NCBI RefSeq assembly: GCF_014898055.3
Contig: NW_023604295.1
Location: 93,325,591 to 93,389,590, forward strand
Direction: 5' to 3'
DNA length: 64,000 nucleotides
From: Talpa occidentalis
Lineage: Eukaryota > Chordata > Mammalia > Eulipotyphla > Talpidae
A program made the translations under genes and the position numbers. The notes beneath the pieces were generated by a model. The model saw only the letters and a program-made list of their open reading frames with translations, did not search any database and was not told the DNA's origin. How positions within the stretch are numbered: the first letter of the stretch is position 1; every line of letters starts with the position of its first letter. Of the stretch, positions 59,160 through 64,000 are shown piece after piece.

Positions 59160-59445
59160 TTATTTTTTTTTTTTAAAGATTTATTTTTATTTATTTATAC
59201 AAGCACTGGGTACAGTCAGAAGCGCGGGAGGGTGAGAGAATTCACCAGAGCCAGAGCGGGGAGCAGAGCAGGCAGAAGGACCGAAGGACACTGCTGAGGG
59301 GAGCAGCGGGCGGCAGGAGAGGTCTGCGCGCCATGTGGGACCCTCCTCCGGTGGCCGGGGAGCAGCCGGGGATCGAACCGACGCTGTAGAGGCTGCGGGC
59401 AGTTTCGCAACCCAGCGCTCAACCGCTGCGCCACCGGGGAGGCCC
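59160..59445 (-). mobile_element. tRNA-derived SINE, type A, near consensus
   Basis: Tail left (T-run then AAAGATTTATTTTTATTTA), body with AGAAGCGCGGGAGGG and GCAGCGGGCGGCAGG, head right (CGCTGCGCCACCGGGGAGGC). Perfect 17-bp target duplication CACCTCTTCCTTTTATT at 59143-59159 and 59446-59462. It is the least mutated copy seen, and so probably the youngest. Confidence 0.96.
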
Positions 59446-59858
59446 CACCTCTTCCTTTTATTGCCCTCAAGATACTGAAGACCAGTGCCAGAAAAAGCAG
59501 AAATTTAGGAATTGAAGATTCACTATTCTATAAGACTGACATTGCTGAGGGCAACAGAGGGAACCCTGCCAATATTTAGCTCTACAGTGACTGATGAGGA
59601 GCAACAATCTACTTGTTTTAAACTGCAGTTCCCTAAGAATAGCACAGAGAATAAAGGGAGCAAGAAGGTTAAATCAGAAAACGCAAAGGAATGAACATCA
59701 TTTCTTCCTATTTTAAGAAAAATATCTTGTTCTTTGGAGATACATTTTGGGGATAAAATTTCACATGACTTTGATTCACATTACTCCATTGCAAAAGGAG
59801 ATATTCTGTAGCTTTATGAGTAAAAATTAAGAAAAAAAGAAAAAGAAAAGCAAGCAAG

Positions 59859-60088
59859 GGCTCCCCTGGTGGCGTAGCCGTTGAATGCTGGGCTGCTCAT
59901 AAGAGACAGAGTGGGGAACAGAACAGGCAGATTAACTGAAATACACTGCTGAGGGGAGCAGTGCGTGAGTCAGGAGAGGTCTGCTGTACCACGTTGGTGG
60001 CTCCCTGGCTGGGGATTGAACTCGTGCTGCAGTGGCTGCCGATAGCTTCAAAGGTGTGTCTTAACCCCTTGCATCACCAGGGAAGCTC
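59859..60088. mobile_element. Inverted chimera of two SINE pieces
   Basis: 59859-59896 is a plus-strand SINE head (GGGCTCCCCTGGTGGCGTAG to GCTGGGCTG). It then switches directly to a minus-strand type B body (AGAGACAGAGTGGGGAACAG) that runs to its own head at 60088 (GCATCACCAGGGAAGC). Both tails are missing. The two 5' ends face outward. Confidence 0.85.
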
Positions 60089-60099
60089 AATACAAAATA

Positions 60100-61130
60100 A
60101 TTTATAAGATTATTGGAACACTGAAGATTAATAGCCACTGCTTATAATTTTGGAAACCAATGGATGTTGCCACTTGCTCAATTTATAATTGTGTTCAAGG
60201 GCCAACTCCTTATATTAATACAACTAGCTTTATAGCTTAGAAAAATGAGTACACAAATCATTTAAAGATCAGCTATTCAACAATTTAAGAAAAGATATAT
60301 ACCTAGTATCTAGCAGTTTCTTTGCATTTGTTATCAAACAAGGTTATATGAAATTGATCCGTTCTAGCCTGCAACTACAGAGCTGTTCAAGTTGCAAGTC
60401 AAGTTTTATCTAAATATATGCACATAGATTTCTATTGGAATTATATTTACCTTGATGATATCGATTATCTCGAGTTAAAGGTCATTTTTTTCATAACCGC
60501 TGCCAAAAAAAAATACAGAGTAAATTATGCCTTTAACAAATCCCCAAATGTATTCAAGATGCTCCAGGATAATAGATCTAAGGTATTTGGTAGGAGAGGG
60601 GAGGGGAGAAAGTGGTTGCAGGGCAGGGGAGGAGAGCAATGAACTACGGTAGAGCACTATGGGTGTTCTGGTGATGGGAAAACTATGGTGACCACACCAG
60701 AGTAGAGAAATCCTACACTGTAAGAAAACAAAAAATGATGCAAAATAATGATGTTCATTAATATATGTATGTATTAATATACATATATATATACATAATG
60801 TGTGTATGTACACATATATTAAATTAAAAAAAGATGTCCCAGGATAACATTCAGATATCAGTTATTTAAAAGGAAAACTTATTAACCTGATTTCAGTGTG
60901 CCCTGATACCACATCTGAGAAAACCTGCTTAATACCAATGAAAAGTGTTACTGTCAGATTTCCTCTCATCATCTTGTTGATCAATAGTGAAAGAAAAATA
61001 CATATTTAACCCAACATTTGTTCATAGCTGTGTCTATAGACTTAAGAGAAACACATTTTTTCCTTAATATTTTTAATATCTTCTTCTGTTTTTGTATGGT
61101 GGTCACAATTCAGAATAAAAAATATAGAAT
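60100..61130. other. No gene recognised
   Basis: AT-rich DNA with a purine-rich block at 60590-60640 and a TATA/TATG simple stretch at 60760-60825. Confidence 0.5.
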
Positions 61131-61144
61131 CTAGCATCTTTTTA

Positions 61145-61415
61145 TTTTATTTTTTCAAAGATTTATTTATTTATACATACAGAACTGGGGTACAGGGTAG
61201 AGTTGTGGGGGGTGAGAGAATTCACCAGAGACAAAGTGGGGAACAGAACAGGCAGATAGACTGAAATACACTGCTGAGGGGAGCAATGGGCAAGTCAGGA
61301 GAGGTCTGCTGTGCCATGTGGATAGGTCGCTGGCTGGGGATTGAACTGGTATTGCAGTGGCTGAGGCTAGCTTCATAGGTTGTGTCTTAACTCCTTGTGC
61401 CACCAGGGAGACCCC
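61145..61415 (-). mobile_element. tRNA-derived SINE, type B
   Basis: Tail left (CAAAGATTTATTTATTTATA), ACTGGGGTACAGGGTAGAG, head right (TTGTGCCACCAGGGAGACCC). Target duplication CTAGCATCTTTTTA at 61131-61144 and 61416-61429. Confidence 0.95.
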
Positions 61416-61559
61416 CTAGCATCTTTTTAAATTATTTTAGCTTTTCCTAGGAAATTCCTCAAGATAGCCATAATGACAATAGCCAAAGAAAGTAGGAAAG
61501 AAATTCTTCTTTGCAGAACAATTTGGTTAAAGGAACTACAAACATAAGTAGCAAGAACA

Positions 61560-61685
61560 GCAAACTGAGTCAGATGCCAGCCCTGCTATCAAGAGTGGCC
61601 TGACCAACTTGTGTCATTTGATGCTTGGGATCTTCATTTACTGACCTGAATTATTAAGAGGGGAGGAAGGTCATTTCAAAAGTCT
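61560..61685 (+). mobile_element. Possible MIR fragment
   Basis: GATGCCAGCCCTGCTATCAA, CTGACCAACTTGTGTCATTT and GGGATCTTCATTTACTGACC loosely follow the MIR core. Short and diverged. Confidence 0.4.
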
Positions 61686-61689
61686 TTTC

Positions 61690-64000
61690 ATTTTTAAAAT
61701 CTTATAGTTGGGCAAAAAGGATGTTAAGTTTTGCTACAATTTGAAAAAGTTGCAACAACTATCCCTTCAAAAATTCCAAAGGTAATTTCCTCTCTCTCAG
61801 TAACTCAATTTCAGGAATAGAAGGACAATACATCTTAAACAACAAAACCTTTCTTTATATTTAAACTAATTTAGTTAAGTACAATTTAAAAATCACATTA
61901 ATCTTATAGAGTTATTTCACATACATGCATGTGGAATTCATTATTTATGTGTGTGTACACTATAAATAACCATCCACACTCTTGCTGTATGTGTCCATTT
62001 CTTCTAACTATGAACCTAGAGTCATATTGAGATTGAATACATGTTGATATAATGAATAATAGATGGTTGCCAGATATATATTTCATGTCACAGAATACAG
62101 CATCCAACACAGAGATCCACCACTATTTCAAAAAACATTTTCTATTTAGACATGATACAAATACCTCCCTCTTGTTCACAGAAGCTACCATTTGATTATG
62201 AGTTATAAACTTGCAACATTTTATGTCTGAGCTGCTTGCATTTAAATGTAAAGCACAATCAAAATAACTAAATGCATCAACCATATTAATTTGCAGTCCT
62301 GGTAGGAACTATAAATTCAGAGGAAAGTAATCAATTCTCCAAGGAAATAATGTTGATCTCTTAGCCTTATATCATATTCATCCTGGAATTATTCCACTGC
62401 CATCAATCAGAAAGAGAAATATAGCATATGAGGCAGCAGAAACCATCAACCATTCTTAAATAGAAGCAATCTTTGCATATGGTTTTCTAGAAATAATAAA
62501 CCGAGCAGGTTTGGAATAGTAGGAAAATACTGAGTCACCATATTATAATGCTTCCTTGTCTGGGGGCTGCATAAAAGCTTCCTCATTGTACCTCTGCTTC
62601 CAGTAACGAAGGACAAAGGAAGGTTAGCTAGGAGACTTTGTAAGTTACTAAAAGAAAAATTACATCTTTTCTTGTGAAATGTACTTGGAAATTTATCTGG
62701 TGACCACTTCACCCACCACACCATTGTTTAGGCCAGTGACCGAAAGCAAGTTTCATCATTTTCTAATTGAAAATTAGACACAATATGCAGTGCTTTTAGG
62801 GTGTGCATACTAATGGAGGAAGTCAAGAGCATGGGAAAGTGACAGGATCCACTGTGGTGTGTGCCCTTCCACATTTCCGTCAACATGCCTCATCATTAGC
62901 AGAAATCCATAGATGTTATCCCTCGAAAGACACTTCTGGGTTTTAAAAGAGTTGGATTTAAGAAAATCAAGCCAATATTCAAAATCACATTTGTGGTCAC
63001 TAGGTAGAACTTGTTGGAGAGTCTAAAATATCATCTATTGAAAGAAGACTAAGATGTGATGAAGTCACACTTCTGAATACCTGTTAAGAAGATGAAGGTG
63101 GAAACCAGATTACTTGATATGTGTAGCTAGCTAGAAGTGTTATAAAGAATACATAAGTATGTGGAATACTTCTGAAGGCAATACAAAATTACAAAATCGC
63201 TTTACCTTGAATTCATTTAGAATAGGCCAGATAACCTCATACAGGGAAGATTAGAATAGAATAAGGGTGCATTTTATTGGATTTTTACAAAGTCGACTAC
63301 TCAATTTATCCAATTCAGTTAGTATAAGAGGAGAGAGTGAATCTTGACACAACATGGATTTTTCCATTCAGTGGCTCAGTGAACCAGAAACTGGAAAGAT
63401 GTGCTCATTTTAAATTTATGGTTTATGAAAGACTGGGGAAGCATCAATCCTACAAAACTCAGGACTTCCCAAAGAAATATCATTGCTCAGTATATGTCTG
63501 AATGGAAGTCACCAAAGAGACCATAATTATTGGTCATTACCTACTCCATTAGTGAAAGGGCTGCCTAGAAGCAATTAGGGAATTAAATCAATCACTTCAG
63601 CTTAAGATTCAGGCTTTGTCCTTTTTCTTATCCTTTTGCCAGTTGTTTCTTGTCGTCATTTATAAATGAAATTGGTACAAGGGTTAGAATTAGAGTTGAA
63701 GCTAAACATCAGGGTTTCAGCTCAGGTTCAAGACAGAGCTTCTTTAAACTCATATTGATTTCAGTATCTTCAAGTGCCTAAAGCACATTTTCTTGTGGGT
63801 GTCCTTCCACTAATTTAGCATTCTCAAAATTTAACTCATGATCTTCCTAAAACATGGATCCTCGCCCCAATGTATCCAGAGTTTCATTGTTATGTAAATG
63901 ACCTTTTCTCCTCCCTCTGTTAATAATTTGCCTAAAATTCTCCACAGTTGCATTCCCACTACCACTCTTCCCTAATTTACAGGTCTTCTTATCTGTCCTC
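61690..64000. other. No gene recognised
   Basis: Unique DNA to the window end. The last ~200 bp (CATTCTCAAAATTTAACTCA..., CCTAAAATTCTCCACAGTTG) might be the start of an L2 copy, but too little is visible. Confidence 0.4.

Overview
This is nuclear DNA from a placental mammal and looks like gene-poor, AT-rich non-coding sequence. I found no host protein-coding gene, no complete RNA gene and no CRISPR or bacterial-type feature. Every long ORF with recognisable protein content belongs to a retrotransposon. Ancient mammalian repeats (MIR, L2, MER5A, MLT1 and L1M-type LINE-1) establish the clade. About 26 copies of one lineage-specific tRNA-derived SINE, plus a younger LINE-1 family, give it a recent character. 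The SINE head resembles CHR-like laurasiatherian SINEs, and a bat is my best guess, but the species is not settled by what I can see.

Layout. 1-620: a SINE carrying a small U2 snRNA fragment in its tail. 1735-2715: an old MLT1-like LTR split by a solitary LTR. 3625-5735: a complete but non-autonomous LTR retrotransposon with 5-bp target duplications and no gag, pol or env. 6770-9840: four SINEs. 9400-12165: an ancient plus-strand LINE-1 interrupted by a SINE. 12166-29038: mostly unique AT-rich DNA with scattered SINE, MIR, L2, MLT1 and microsatellites. 29039-35648: an almost full-length LINE-1 on the minus strand with 18-bp target duplications, a GC-rich tandem-repeat 5' UTR, and ORF1 and ORF2 broken by nonsense and frameshift changes. 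35763-46000: SINE, MER5A, L2, ancient LINE-1, MLT1 and MIR fragments. 47216-48709: a 5'-truncated, internally deleted relative of the young LINE-1. 50000-53220: SINEs and a nested old LINE-1 containing a SINE piece and an unidentified processed insertion. 53220-64000: unique DNA with five more SINE copies or fragments.

The window is best read as a record of target-primed retrotransposition. LINE-1 machinery (endonuclease plus reverse transcriptase, as encoded in ancestral form at 29277-33103) explains the SINEs, the U2 fragment, the processed insertion at 51981-52237 and the poly(A)-only scars. The LTR elements come from a separate, retroviral-type integration pathway. I did not find an obviously new biological system. 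The most unusual items are the tailless U2 insertion, the compact LTR element, and the nested hexamer repeats in the LINE-1 promoter.
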